A stretch of 16,952 nt of DNA from JAEZAF01 sp964395665 (GCA_964395665.1 CAYNDH010000096.1:1-16952); one strand, 5' to 3'; positions 1-7,118 are shown, counted from the first letter of the stretch. Numbers and translations are program-made. The notes: generated by a model not told the origin, from the sequence alone.

Positions 1-149
1 GCCTCACACCGATCACCCGTTGTCAGCTAACTGCTGCGCATCACGCCAAAACACATAACCCACGCTGCATACGTGCCGGAGACGCGGTTCCTTTAAGGGC
101 CTGTAAAGGTCCAAACAGATCTCTACAAGTCTCCAGGTACCGACAAAAT

Positions 150-181
150 TGTTATAATGACGTTATGACTTCATTATAACA
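150..181. promoter_or_regulatory. Perfect 11-bp-arm palindrome containing TATAAT on both strands
   Basis: TGTTATAATGA (150-160) is exactly inverted as TCATTATAACA (171-181) around a 10-nt spacer. Each arm carries a consensus -10 hexamer, at 153-158 on the plus strand and 173-178 on the minus strand. The spacer also repeats part of the arm (GTTATGAC, 162-169). It could be an operator for a dimeric regulator or a hairpin at the 3' end of a transcript entering from the left. I see no good -35 element at the right distance on either strand, so promoter function is uncertain. Confidence 0.5.
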
Positions 182-197
182 GCACTATAAACCGGTA

Positions 198-227
198 AAA
201 ACCGGCGGCGCTGCCCGTCGGTTTTTT
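198..227 (+). terminator. Rho-independent terminator
   Basis: The arms AAAACCGGCGG (198-208) and CCGTCGGTTTT (215-225) pair over 11 bp with a single G-T pair and a 6-nt loop, followed by a run of six T (222-227). The leading A-run means it could also act on the minus strand. It would end a plus-strand transcript that enters from beyond the left edge or starts near the palindrome at 150-181. Confidence 0.8.
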
Positions 228-333
228 GTACATATCATCAACCACATATCGGATGTGATGGCCGTTTTCTCACTGAATTACCGATCTGTTACGGCATCGT
301 TTATGGCATATTAGACGAAAATAAACGACTTCC

Positions 334-374
334 ACAACAAATTTGTTGTTTCGTTTGGTGATTTATGCTATCTT
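334..374 (+). promoter_or_regulatory. Promoter of the solute-binding protein gene with palindromic operator over the -35
   Basis: TTGTTT (346-351) and TATCTT (369-374) are separated by 17 bp and read toward the gene at 475. A perfect 16-bp palindrome, ACAACAAATTTGTTGT (334-349), overlaps the -35 element, which is a typical position for a repressor or an activator site. The expected transcription start is near 381, leaving a leader of about 95 nt. The hexamers are only partial matches to consensus, so the assignment rests on spacing, position and the coincident palindrome. Confidence 0.5.
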
Positions 375-381
375 CTCATGC

Positions 382-397
382 GTTAACGGTTGTTAAC
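382..397. promoter_or_regulatory. Twin GTTAAC sites just downstream of the promoter
   Basis: GTTAAC occurs at 382-387 and 392-397, exactly one helical turn apart. The pair forms an inverted repeat (TTAAC, 4 nt, GTTAA). It lies at about +1 to +17 relative to the inferred start, where a bound protein would block transcription. The regulator is not encoded in this window. Confidence 0.35.
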
Positions 398-474
398 ATG
401 GGCACCCTGTGGGCTTTTAATACCGCTGAGGTGTCGAGCCTATAAATTTTATCTTTTCAGGAGGATCGGTTAAA

Positions 475-2265
475 ATGAAGGTAACCCGTTTATTTGTATT
501 GGCACTGGTGCTCATCATGGCGATGAGTGTTGGTGCTGTAGCCGCCCAGGATGGGGGCGTCACCATGATCATCGGTTGGGAACAGGAACCCGACCTGCCC
601 TCTCCGCTGTCAAATTCCGCTTTCTCAACATATCTGACCGGGTTCTATGGCCGTGACGTGTGGGACTGGCGCGGTGAAGAACGCGAGATCTTCCCGGTCA
701 TGGTGGAAGAAATCCCCAGCCCGGAAAATGGTCTGGTCTCCACCGTTGAAGTCGAAGGCGGCGAAGCCCCCGTTGTGACCTACAAACTGCGTGAAGGCAT
801 GCTGTGGTCTGACGGCCAGCCGGTCACCTCTGAAGACTGCATGTTCTATCACAACCTGATGATGCAGCCCAACTCGCTGGACAGCTTCCAGCGCGGGTTT
901 TATCCCGCAGTTGTGAGCGGCGCTGAAGTCGTCGATGAACTGACGATCCAGGTCACCTACAACCAGCCGTGGCCGGACTTCCTGACCGATGCCGTCCTGT
1001 CCTGCGCATTCCCGGCACACCGCTTCCTGGGCGAAAATGGTGACGGTTTCACCATGGACACCGACGGTGACGGCGTCTTCGATGCCAACATCGACGAATC
1101 TCCGTATTTCCGCGCCTATGCATCCATCGACCCGTCTGAACTGGTCGGCTATGGCCCGTACGTGCTGGAATCGTTCAATGCCGGTCAGAACGCCACCTTC
1201 GTCCGCAACGAGAACTGGGGCGCCAACGACTTCGAAGCCGAACCCGGAATTGACACCTTCATTCTTCAGTTCATCACTGAGTCCGCTCAGATGGAGAACG
1301 CAATGAGTGTGGGTGACATTGACGTTGCCTTCAACTTCGACTCGGTCAATAACGGCTACGGTGAAATCGACAACGTCGGTATGTTCATCGTCTCCGGCGT
1401 GTTTGTGGACGCCATCTGGATGAACAGCGGCCCGAACGCCTTCGCTGCGATGCAGGATGTCCGCGTCCGTGAAGCGATTGTCCACGCCATTGACCGCCGT
1501 GGCATCGCCGATGAGTTCGGCGGTGAAGGTGCTGGCGAACAGCTCACCCGCACCTGGTTCCCCGAGCAGTTCACCAATCCGGAAGTCGGCTTCCGTGAAT
1601 ACGATGTCGATCTGGCCCGCGAACTGCTGACCGAAGCCGGTTGGGTGGACCATGACGGCGACGAAGGTACTGCCACCGTCCCGACCCCGCGCGTTTCGCA
1701 GGGTGCAGAAGGTGCAGAGGACGGAACCGCGCTGGTGCTGCGCTTCTACACCACCCCGGTGACCCCGCGTCCTGACATCCAGACCGTGATTCAGGATCAG
1801 CTCGAGCAGGTAGGCGTCGCGACCCAGACCTTCGTGGTTGACGGCCCGACCGCCCTGTTCGCCTCATTCGCTACCCGTGGTCTGCTGAACACCGGTAACT
1901 ATGACCTTGCCATGTATGCGCTGAGCAACAGCCCGCTGTCTCCGAATGGTTCGCCGGACAACTTCCAGTGCGAAGGTATCCCCTCGCAGGAAAATCCGGA
2001 AGGCCGTAACGGGACCTGGTTCTGCAACGAAGAATTCGACCGTCTCGATGACCTGGTTTCAACCACCATCGACCCCGATGAGCGCATGGAATATGCCTAT
2101 GGCCGTGACCCGCTGTTCTTCGAAGCCGCCACCTGGCACAGCATCCGCCCGCGTCCGACAGCATGGGCTATCCGCACGGATCGCTTCGACATCAGCTCGA
2201 TCAGCGTCGGCACCCTGAGCGGTAACTACTTCCAGAGTGTTGAAAACTGGCAGCCCGTTCAGTAA
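475..2265 (+). CDS. ABC transporter solute-binding protein, family 5 (peptide/oligosaccharide type)
   Basis: Extracytoplasmic receptor that captures a solute, usually a peptide or an oligomer, and delivers it to the two permeases encoded next. The 596-residue length and the core motif around residues 104-125 (KLREGMLWSDGQPVTSEDC) are typical of the SBP_bac_5 family; a second family feature is the R-x-A-I-x-x-A-I-D-R stretch near residue 333-343. A Sec signal peptide covers residues 1-25 (KVTR, hydrophobic core, AVAAQ). There is no lipobox Cys, so the membrane attachment seen in many monoderm receptors is absent. Two Asp/Gly-rich loops resemble calcium-binding turns (residues 195-207, DTDGDG, and 392-398). 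The start is supported by AGGAGG at 459-464. A strong hairpin follows the stop, before the permease genes. Substrate cannot be told from sequence. Confidence 0.93.
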   Translation: MKVTRLFVLALVLIMAMSVGAVAAQDGGVTMIIGWEQEPDLPSPLSNSAFSTYLTGFYGRDVWDWRGEEREIFPVMVEEIPSPENGLVSTVEVEGGEAPVVTYKLREGMLWSDGQPVTSEDCMFYHNLMMQPNSLDSFQRGFYPAVVSGAEVVDELTIQVTYNQPWPDFLTDAVLSCAFPAHRFLGENGDGFTMDTDGDGVFDANIDESPYFRAYASIDPSELVGYGPYVLESFNAGQNATFVRNENWGANDFEAEPGIDTFILQFITESAQMENAMSVGDIDVAFNFDSVNNGYGEIDNVGMFIVSGVFVDAIWMNSGPNAFAAMQDVRVREAIVHAIDRRGIADEFGGEGAGEQLTRTWFPEQFTNPEVGFREYDVDLARELLTEAGWVDHDGDEGTATVPTPRVSQGAEGAEDGTALVLRFYTTPVTPRPDIQTVIQDQLEQVGVATQTFVVDGPTALFASFATRGLLNTGNYDLAMYALSNSPLSPNGSPDNFQCEGIPSQENPEGRNGTWFCNEEFDRLDDLVSTTIDPDERMEYAYGRDPLFFEAATWHSIRPRPTAWAIRTDRFDISSISVGTLSGNYFQSVENWQPVQ

Positions 2266-2280
2266 AACAGCTTTCCTTAT

Positions 2281-2313
2281 CAGGGCGCATCCGGTATCAC
2301 TGGATGCGCCCTG
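2281..2313 (+). promoter_or_regulatory. Strong intercistronic stem-loop
   Basis: CAGGGCGCATCC (2281-2292) pairs perfectly with GGATGCGCCCTG (2302-2313). The loop of 9 nt can add about three more pairs. No T-run follows, so it is unlikely to be a complete terminator. Hairpins between a binding-protein gene and its permease genes are well known to protect the upstream mRNA and make the receptor more abundant than the permeases; that role is inferred here. Confidence 0.7.
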
Positions 2314-2429
2314 ATTTCCTGTCAACAGCTTACATCCGATACAACGCATTTCTACGTACTGTTTAAAAAAGGCCGGTTAATCGGCTTACTTTATTGCGAA
2401 TGCGTTTAATTTATTACGAGTGATGTTCT

Positions 2430-3470
2430 ATGGGTGGTTATGTTATCCGGCGGCTTTTACAGGCAATCCCCCTGCTGATTCTGATCGCAGTCATGACCTT
2501 TCTGCTGATCCGCATACAGGGCAATCCACTGGAAGAACTGCGTAACGATCCGCGTGTCAGCACAGCCGAATTTAACCGTATCAGCACGATTCGCGGCTAT
2601 AACGACCCGCTGCCACTGCAATTCCTCTACTGGCTGATCGGCAATGACTGGGTGAAACGCGATCTCGACGGTGACGGTGAAGGGGATGTCTACGGTCAGG
2701 ATCGCGGTGTGCTGCGCGGTGATTTCGGGGAGTCCGAAACCTACAAGCGACCGGCATCCGAGATCGTGGGCAGCAAACTGCCGAATACACTCCAGCTTGG
2801 GCTGACAGCCTATGTCATCACGGTGTTCCTTGCGCTCATCATCGGGATTTACACCGCACTGCATCAGTATTCCCTGATGGACAATATCGTCACCGGCTGT
2901 TCGTTTATCCTGTTCTCTATGCCAATTTTTGTGATCGCGCTGCTGGTGGTATATATCTTTGCCGTTCAGCTTCGCCTGATGGGATCACCGATTTACTTCC
3001 CGGTACAGGGGATGGAATCGCTGCGTGGGCCGGGGGCCGGTTCGCTGATGGACCGCCTGTGGCATATGGTCCTTCCCGTAGCATGCCTGACATCGATCAG
3101 CATGGCGGGCTACAGCCGTTACATCCGCGCCAGTATGCTGGACGTGATGAACTCCGATTACATCCGCACAGCACGCGCCAAGGGTGTTGCCGAACGCCGT
3201 GTCACCTTCCTGCATGGGCTGAAGAATGCCTCACTGCCGCTGGTCACGCTGATCGGCCTTGATCTGCCGTTTATCCTTGGCGGTGCGCTGGTGACGGAGA
3301 CTATCTTCGCCTGGGATGGCATCGGTCTGCTGTTCATCCGCAGCCTTGGGACGCTCGATACCGATGTGCTCATCATGATCACGATGATGATCGCCTTTGC
3401 TGTCGTTATTTTCCAGCTGCTGACCGATCTGTTATACGCCGCACTCGACCCGCGTGTGCGCTATTCATAG
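2430..3470 (+). CDS. ABC transporter permease, OppB/DppB type
   Basis: Integral membrane subunit of a peptide-type importer. The N-terminus (MGGYVIRRLLQAIPLL) is the standard start of this family, with the first membrane segment at about residues 10-30. A large external loop follows (about 31-115), then five more membrane segments. The coupling loop that contacts the ATPase is visible at about 244-270 (RTARAKGV, then HGLKNASLPLVT). Length is 346 residues, usual for the family. The external loop carries an acidic turn, D78-L-D-G-D-G83, ending near D91, that resembles a calcium-binding loop. The ribosome binding site is weak (a GAG about 10 nt before ATG). The gene lies 164 bp after the receptor gene, across the stem-loop at 2281-2313. 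Confidence 0.93.
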   Translation: MGGYVIRRLLQAIPLLILIAVMTFLLIRIQGNPLEELRNDPRVSTAEFNRISTIRGYNDPLPLQFLYWLIGNDWVKRDLDGDGEGDVYGQDRGVLRGDFGESETYKRPASEIVGSKLPNTLQLGLTAYVITVFLALIIGIYTALHQYSLMDNIVTGCSFILFSMPIFVIALLVVYIFAVQLRLMGSPIYFPVQGMESLRGPGAGSLMDRLWHMVLPVACLTSISMAGYSRYIRASMLDVMNSDYIRTARAKGVAERRVTFLHGLKNASLPLVTLIGLDLPFILGGALVTETIFAWDGIGLLFIRSLGTLDTDVLIMITMMIAFAVVIFQLLTDLLYAALDPRVRYS

Positions 3471-3482
3471 GGAGACGCGAGT

Positions 3483-4454
3483 ATGGCCGCAGCACAGGGT
3501 ACAAGTCCGGTTGTGATCACACAGAAGCAGGAAAATTTCGAAAGCGAATCGCAGTTTCGGCGGGCAATCCGCCGTTTCACACGCCATCGCATGGCCGTGT
3601 TTGGCTTGTTCCTGTTATTCCTGATCTTCACTTTTGTAATCGGCGGCACCCTCATCTACAGTGAGGCCTACGCCAATTCAACCAATCTGGCCGTCAAGTT
3701 CCAGCCACCGTCTGCTGAACATCCCTTCGGCACAGACTCCGTAGGGCGCGATGTGCTGGCACGCTCAATTTACGGCGGGCAGATCTCGCTGATGATCGCC
3801 GTTGCCTCGGTGACGATTTCAATCACGCTCGGCACAGTGGTCGGGCTGGTCAGTGGATATACCGTCGGGACACGCTATTCATGGATCGACAGTCTGCTGA
3901 TGCGGATCGTCGAAGCGCTGCTGGCATTCCCGGCGCTGTTCCTGCTGCTGACCGTTTCACAGGTCTTCGCTAAAAATCCGCAGATGACCGCCTTAAGAGT
4001 CAATATTCTGGGGCGAGAACTGAACGCTACCGCCCTCTCAATCGTCCTGATTATCGGTCTGCTGGGCTGGATGGGCCTGTCGCGCATCGTCCGTTCACTG
4101 GTACTGTCCCTGAAGGAACAGGAATTCGTGATCTCGGCCAAGGCGATTGGCGCGACCGATATTCAGATTATCTTCAAGCACATCCTGCCGAACTGCATCG
4201 CCCCGATTGTCGTCTCTGCCACGTTGGGCATCGGCGGCGCGATCATCACCGAAGCGTATCTAAGCTTCCTTGGCTTTGGCGTCCAGCCCCCAACCGCGAC
4301 ATGGGGCAACGTGCTGGAACGCGCCCGCGATAACATCAGCCGCTACTGGTGGCTGGCACTGTTCCCCGGGATGCTGATTACGGTCACGGTGCTGGCGATC
4401 AACTTCATCGGCGACGGTCTGCGCGACGCGCTGGACCCGCGCAGCACGAAGTAG
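3483..4454 (+). CDS. ABC transporter permease, OppC/DppC type
   Basis: Second membrane subunit of the importer, pairing with the product of the preceding gene, 12 bp upstream. GGAG at 3471-3474 is a good ribosome binding site. The cytoplasmic N-terminus (RRAIRRFTRHRMAVFGL) leads into the first membrane segment at about residues 38-60. The family signature HPFGTDSVGRDVLARSIYGG lies at about 80-99. The coupling loop is at about 217-237 (EFVISAKAIGATDIQIIFKH), and the C-terminus ends in the common GDGLRDALDPR motif. Length 323 is typical. It is the last gene of the plus-strand operon and is followed by a terminator; no ATPase genes follow. Confidence 0.93.
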   Translation: MAAAQGTSPVVITQKQENFESESQFRRAIRRFTRHRMAVFGLFLLFLIFTFVIGGTLIYSEAYANSTNLAVKFQPPSAEHPFGTDSVGRDVLARSIYGGQISLMIAVASVTISITLGTVVGLVSGYTVGTRYSWIDSLLMRIVEALLAFPALFLLLTVSQVFAKNPQMTALRVNILGRELNATALSIVLIIGLLGWMGLSRIVRSLVLSLKEQEFVISAKAIGATDIQIIFKHILPNCIAPIVVSATLGIGGAIITEAYLSFLGFGVQPPTATWGNVLERARDNISRYWWLALFPGMLITVTVLAINFIGDGLRDALDPRSTK

Positions 4455-4478
4455 CGCCATATCAATGACAGACAAAAC

Positions 4479-4506
4479 AAAAGCGCGATGGTGTATCGCG
4501 CTTTTT
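4479..4506. terminator. Bidirectional rho-independent terminator between convergent genes
   Basis: AAAAGCGCGAT (4479-4489) pairs perfectly with ATCGCGCTTTT (4495-4505) around a 5-nt loop, with T-rich sequence following on the plus strand and A-rich sequence (T on the minus strand) preceding it. It separates the plus-strand transporter operon from the minus-strand nuclease gene and can serve both. Confidence 0.88.
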
Positions 4507-4522
4507 GTATTGTATTGTCAGC

Positions 4523-5770
4523 CTAATCCAGCCCCTTATCTTCCGGGTTGAGGATATCGCTGGCAACGGACATCAGCTCCGTGCGGCGCTCCGGCTCTAT
4601 TTCCCGGCTGATCAGATAGCGTTCCAGCAGTTCTTCCGGTGTCAGCCCTTCAGGGCTTGCGCCTAACCGGGCGCGCACCGGCTGTTCGACTTCTTTCTTG
4701 ATCGCCGCAAGATGAAACACTCCGGCCTGACGCAGTGTCTCGCGGACCGCCCCATCATTGAAACGGACTTCGCTTTCCGGCGTGAACTGCAAAATCAGCC
4801 GGACAACGGCATCACGCAGGGCGTGCTTGTTGATCACATTGACGATATCCTGCGTCGGATTACTGCTCTTTCGCAGATCAGCCTTGAGCGTGACGAAGCT
4901 ACGGGCATCGACGCGCACGAATTCCCATTGGGTATCGTCGCGGCTCAGTTCCACCCAGCAGAAGCCCTTGGCATCCCCTTCTTCGCCGAAGTCGATGCGC
5001 TCGATGCTGCCGCTGTAGACCACGGGCGGCGCGTCGATGCGGCCAGCCGTCAGATTCTGGTGTTTGTGGACATGGCCGAGCGCGACATAATCCCAGCGCG
5101 GATCGGCCACAATATCCCGCCCGACGACGATGTCACGTCCGAGCATGATACTGCGCTCACTGCCGACAACCGCGCTGCCCACGGTGAAATGGGCCGTCAG
5201 CAGGCGCGGCATCTCGTGCTGGTCAGCTTCGGCAGCCAGATCTTCGAGAATCTTCGTCATCTGCTGCTGAAGCAGTTCGTCGGTCTGGGCGATCGTCATG
5301 CCAGCCGTGGACAGCTTCTCCAGAATGCGGCTGCGAATCGGATACGGCGCAGTCGCGACAAAAACGTCGCCGCGTTTGGTATTGATCACGCGGCCTTCGT
5401 AGTCATAGCCAACCCAGACATTCGGCACCGCCAGCGTCTCGTAAATCTCGATGCTGGACGCCTTCAGTACACTGGGCGGCAGGTCATGGTTGCCAACCAG
5501 CAGCACCACTGGCGCAAGCTGCGACAGGTCACGGATGCGGTGGGCGAATTCTCGCTGGAAGGTTGGGTTCGGGTTGCGTGTCTTGAAGGCATCACCGGCG
5601 AAGATCGTCAGATCGACATCATGTTCACGGGCATAGGCGATGATCTCATCCATGCGGTCGAGAAAATCCACCACGCGGCTGCTAAGGCCGGTTTCGGTAT
5701 CCGTCCGGCCATAATTTTCCATGCCGACATGGGTATCTGCAAAATGTAAAACGCGAATCGGTTCAGACAT
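4523..5770 (-). CDS. sbcD: SbcD/Mre11-type DNA repair exonuclease (metallophosphoesterase)
   Basis: Nuclease subunit of the SbcCD (Rad50-Mre11-like) complex, which processes hairpins and double-strand DNA ends. All phosphoesterase motifs for two metal ions are visible: D12-x-H14 in HFADTH, G59-D60, G93-N94-H95-D96, H194 in LTAHF, and G232-H-V-H235. The N-terminal catalytic domain spans about residues 5-250, and a C-terminal capping region follows to 415. Length matches bacterial SbcD. The start at 5770 has no clear ribosome binding site, but the protein begins in the family's usual place. The partner ATPase gene sbcC, normally adjacent, is not in the window; the neighbour upstream is an unrelated hydrolase. 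Confidence 0.87.
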   Translation of the reverse strand: MSEPIRVLHFADTHVGMENYGRTDTETGLSSRVVDFLDRMDEIIAYAREHDVDLTIFAGDAFKTRNPNPTFQREFAHRIRDLSQLAPVVLLVGNHDLPPSVLKASSIEIYETLAVPNVWVGYDYEGRVINTKRGDVFVATAPYPIRSRILEKLSTAGMTIAQTDELLQQQMTKILEDLAAEADQHEMPRLLTAHFTVGSAVVGSERSIMLGRDIVVGRDIVADPRWDYVALGHVHKHQNLTAGRIDAPPVVYSGSIERIDFGEEGDAKGFCWVELSRDDTQWEFVRVDARSFVTLKADLRKSSNPTQDIVNVINKHALRDAVVRLILQFTPESEVRFNDGAVRETLRQAGVFHLAAIKKEVEQPVRARLGASPEGLTPEELLERYLISREIEPERRTELMSVASDILNPEDKGLD

Positions 5771-5812
5771 TTAAAGGTTGGTTTCTGTTCAGTGTTTATC
5801 GGATTACGGGCA

Positions 5813-5835
5813 CGCTGGTCAGAGTGATACCAGCG
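5813..5835 (-). other. Stem-loop in the sbcD leader
   Basis: CGCTGGT (5813-5819) pairs perfectly with ACCAGCG (5829-5835) around a 9-nt loop, about 45-65 bp upstream of the sbcD start. No T-run follows in either direction. Possible role in mRNA structure; function unknown. Confidence 0.4.
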
Positions 5836-5883
5836 CATCACCTGCATTATCGCTGAGGATACGCTGTCAGGAAAGGCTGTTAA

Positions 5884-5918
5884 AAGCTGCAAGTTACAAG
5901 CTGCAAGCTACAGGCTGG
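5884..5918. repeat. Five tandem 7-bp units at the 3' end of the hydrolase gene
   Basis: The units are AAGCTGC, AAGTTAC, AAGCTGC, AAGCTAC and AGGCTGG. Units one and two together (5884-5897) match units three and four (5898-5911) at 13 of 14 bases. The array runs over the stop codon of the hydrolase gene (complement of 5908-5910) and supplies its last codons. Confidence 0.75.
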
Positions 5919-6723
5919 TGAGGAAATCATCCAGAATGCGGTTGAACTCGTCCGGCTGTTCAAGGCTGGGCAGATGCGCCGTGTCCCTGATCAGCACCTT
6001 ACGGACATTGCCGATATGCGCCGCCATATAATCGGCGGCGGCGTGGCTGTAGGGTTCATCGTGTTCACCGACGATCACCAGCACCGGGATTTTCAATTCG
6101 TTCAGGCGTTCATGGGCAGACGGACTCAGCGCGCCGACATTTTTGCCAAGGCCCTTCTGCTGATGTTCCAGTGCAATGCGGTTCATCATCACCGCTTTCG
6201 CCCGCCGTTCGGGATTGACCTGATCGGCAGTGCGGGTCGCACCATCGAACCATGCGCGGGTCTCATACTCCGCCGTCAGATCAAGATCACCCTGTTCCGC
6301 GATTTCGTCCGCCTGATTGAAGATCTCAGGGACCTCGACATCGAGATCCAGCCCGCCGGGGCCGGAGCAAACCATCGTCAGCGATTTCACACGCTGCGGC
6401 GTCTCGACTGCGATGTCCATGCTGAAGCTGCCGCCCATCGAACAGCCGACGAAGTGGGCGTTCTCAACACCGAGAAAATCCAGCAGCGCTGTGATGTCTT
6501 TGCGATTACTGTATTCCCCATCGACCGGCTCGGTCTGGCCGAAGCCGCGCATATCAAAGGTGATCACTTTGTATTTCCGCGAGAAATACGGGACCTGATC
6601 ATCCCAGAGGCGGTGATCAGCGATACCGGCGTGGACGAAGACCAGCGGTTCGCCTTCGCCGGTGACTTCGTAGTACATCTTCAGACCGTTGACAGGTGCA
6701 AAGCCGGAAGTGGGTGTGTTCAT
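5908..6723 (-). CDS. Alpha/beta hydrolase
   Basis: Predicted cytoplasmic hydrolase of the alpha/beta fold, closest in look to 3-oxoadipate enol-lactonase and haloperoxidase-like enzymes; the substrate cannot be assigned. The catalytic triad is visible: nucleophile S95 in GCSMGG, acid D222 in VIVGEHDEP, and H250 in RDTAHLPSLEQPDEF. The oxyanion region is at HAGIADHRLW (31-40). No signal peptide is seen. Length is 271 residues. The ATG at 6723 is preferred because GGAG sits 6 nt upstream on the minus strand (complement of 6730-6733); a TTG at 6735 would overlap that site. The gene has its own promoter at 6763-6791. The stop codon lies inside a tandem 7-bp repeat. Downstream on the same strand, 137 bp away, is sbcD; cotranscription is possible. 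Confidence 0.88.
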   Translation of the reverse strand: MNTPTSGFAPVNGLKMYYEVTGEGEPLVFVHAGIADHRLWDDQVPYFSRKYKVITFDMRGFGQTEPVDGEYSNRKDITALLDFLGVENAHFVGCSMGGSFSMDIAVETPQRVKSLTMVCSGPGGLDLDVEVPEIFNQADEIAEQGDLDLTAEYETRAWFDGATRTADQVNPERRAKAVMMNRIALEHQQKGLGKNVGALSPSAHERLNELKIPVLVIVGEHDEPYSHAAADYMAAHIGNVRKVLIRDTAHLPSLEQPDEFNRILDDFLTSL

Positions 6724-6762
6724 GGGTTTCTCCAATGTAAGGATGAATGGTGGGCAGGTATC

Positions 6763-6791
6763 AGCATAGCACAGGATTTGAGGTGAAACAA
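6763..6791 (-). promoter_or_regulatory. Promoter of the alpha/beta hydrolase gene
   Basis: On the minus strand TTGTTT (complement of 6786-6791) and TATGCT (complement of 6763-6768) are 17 bp apart. A TG one base upstream of the -10 gives an extended -10 form. The same TTGTTT element is seen at the transporter promoter. The leader would be about 33 nt. Confidence 0.55.
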
Positions 6792-6827
6792 AAGTTCTGA
6801 TTTTATGAAACTTGTATTAATGCAAAA

Positions 6828-7079
6828 TTACGTGCAGTGCGTCGCCCGTTTGCTGCGCTGTGCCCTGACCCACTCCACCGGATCTTCAATATGAGGATCA
6901 ACAAATTCTATCGGCTGCATGGCCTGAAGCATGGCAGCGATCTCTGCTCCTGTTTTCGGCTGCTCAATGAGGTGATGGTCTTCAGTGACATCCAGTGTAT
7001 CGATCAGCAGTTTCGCAAGCTCCTTGCGTTCCTGTGGGCGGAGCGTCATTGCCTGATTCAACAACTCTGCAATCGTCAT
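6828..7079 (-). CDS. Small antitoxin-like protein, orphan
   Basis: An 83-residue acidic protein. The N-terminal half (TIAELLNQAMTLRPQERKEL, then AKLLIDTL) is the helical pattern of short addiction-module antitoxins. The C-terminal half (GAEIAAMLQAMQPIEFVD, then DPVEWVRAQRSKR) matches, from memory, a group of small proteins often found just before PIN-domain toxins in Cyanobacteria and Chloroflexota. No toxin gene follows: the next 100 bp are non-coding and then comes the hydrolase gene. The C-terminus is short (ATHCT) compared with the relatives I recall, which suggests decay or deletion of the partner. A TATAAT (complement of 7113-7118) lies 34 bp upstream of the start, but no good -35 element is seen at normal spacing. 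The ribosome binding site is weak. Confidence 0.6.
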   Translation of the reverse strand: MTIAELLNQAMTLRPQERKELAKLLIDTLDVTEDHHLIEQPKTGAEIAAMLQAMQPIEFVDPHIEDPVEWVRAQRSKRATHCT

Positions 7080-7112
7080 CTTCCGACCCTCATCGCGCTC
7101 ACTATACTGTTC

Positions 7113-7118
7113 ATTATA
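7113..7118 (-). promoter_or_regulatory. Possible -10 element of the antitoxin-like gene
   Basis: Consensus TATAAT on the minus strand in the 67-bp gap between the GH3 gene and the small gene. No recognisable -35 element lies 16-18 bp upstream, so this is tentative. Confidence 0.3.

Larger units (their letters stand above)
1..474. other. Intergenic region upstream of the transporter operon
   Basis: No convincing coding sequence is seen. One frame is open from about 3 to 180 on the plus strand, but it has no start signal and its translation looks random. The stretch holds a long palindrome (150-181), a rho-independent terminator (198-227), small inverted repeats (CACAT at 243-247 with ATGTG at 253-257; CGTTTAT at 298-304 with ATAAACG at 321-327), and the promoter and operator-like palindromes that serve the solute-binding protein gene. 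Base composition is more AT-rich than in the genes, as expected of regulatory DNA. Confidence 0.7.

Noticed and set aside
1..180. Open frame at the left edge as the end of an upstream gene
   Set aside because: The translation shows no family pattern or codon bias like the neighbours, and the frame runs into the palindrome; not enough to call a partial gene.
625..1653. A 342-codon open frame on the minus strand opposite the solute-binding protein gene
   Set aside because: It lies wholly antisense to a gene with clear family motifs, its translation has no recognisable motifs, and such shadows are expected from GC-rich third positions.
2345..2404. CGCATT and AATGCG as a long hairpin or second promoter before the first permease
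   Set aside because: Six-bp arms separated by 48 nt and a 4-bp inner stem are too weak, and no credible -35/-10 pair was found.
4712..5749. A 345-codon plus-strand frame opposite sbcD
   Set aside because: Antisense shadow of a gene whose catalytic motifs are all intact; His/Asp/Arg-rich translation typical of reversed coding DNA.
5974..6786. A 270-codon plus-strand frame opposite the alpha/beta hydrolase
   Set aside because: Antisense shadow of a gene with a complete catalytic triad; it also runs through the hydrolase promoter.
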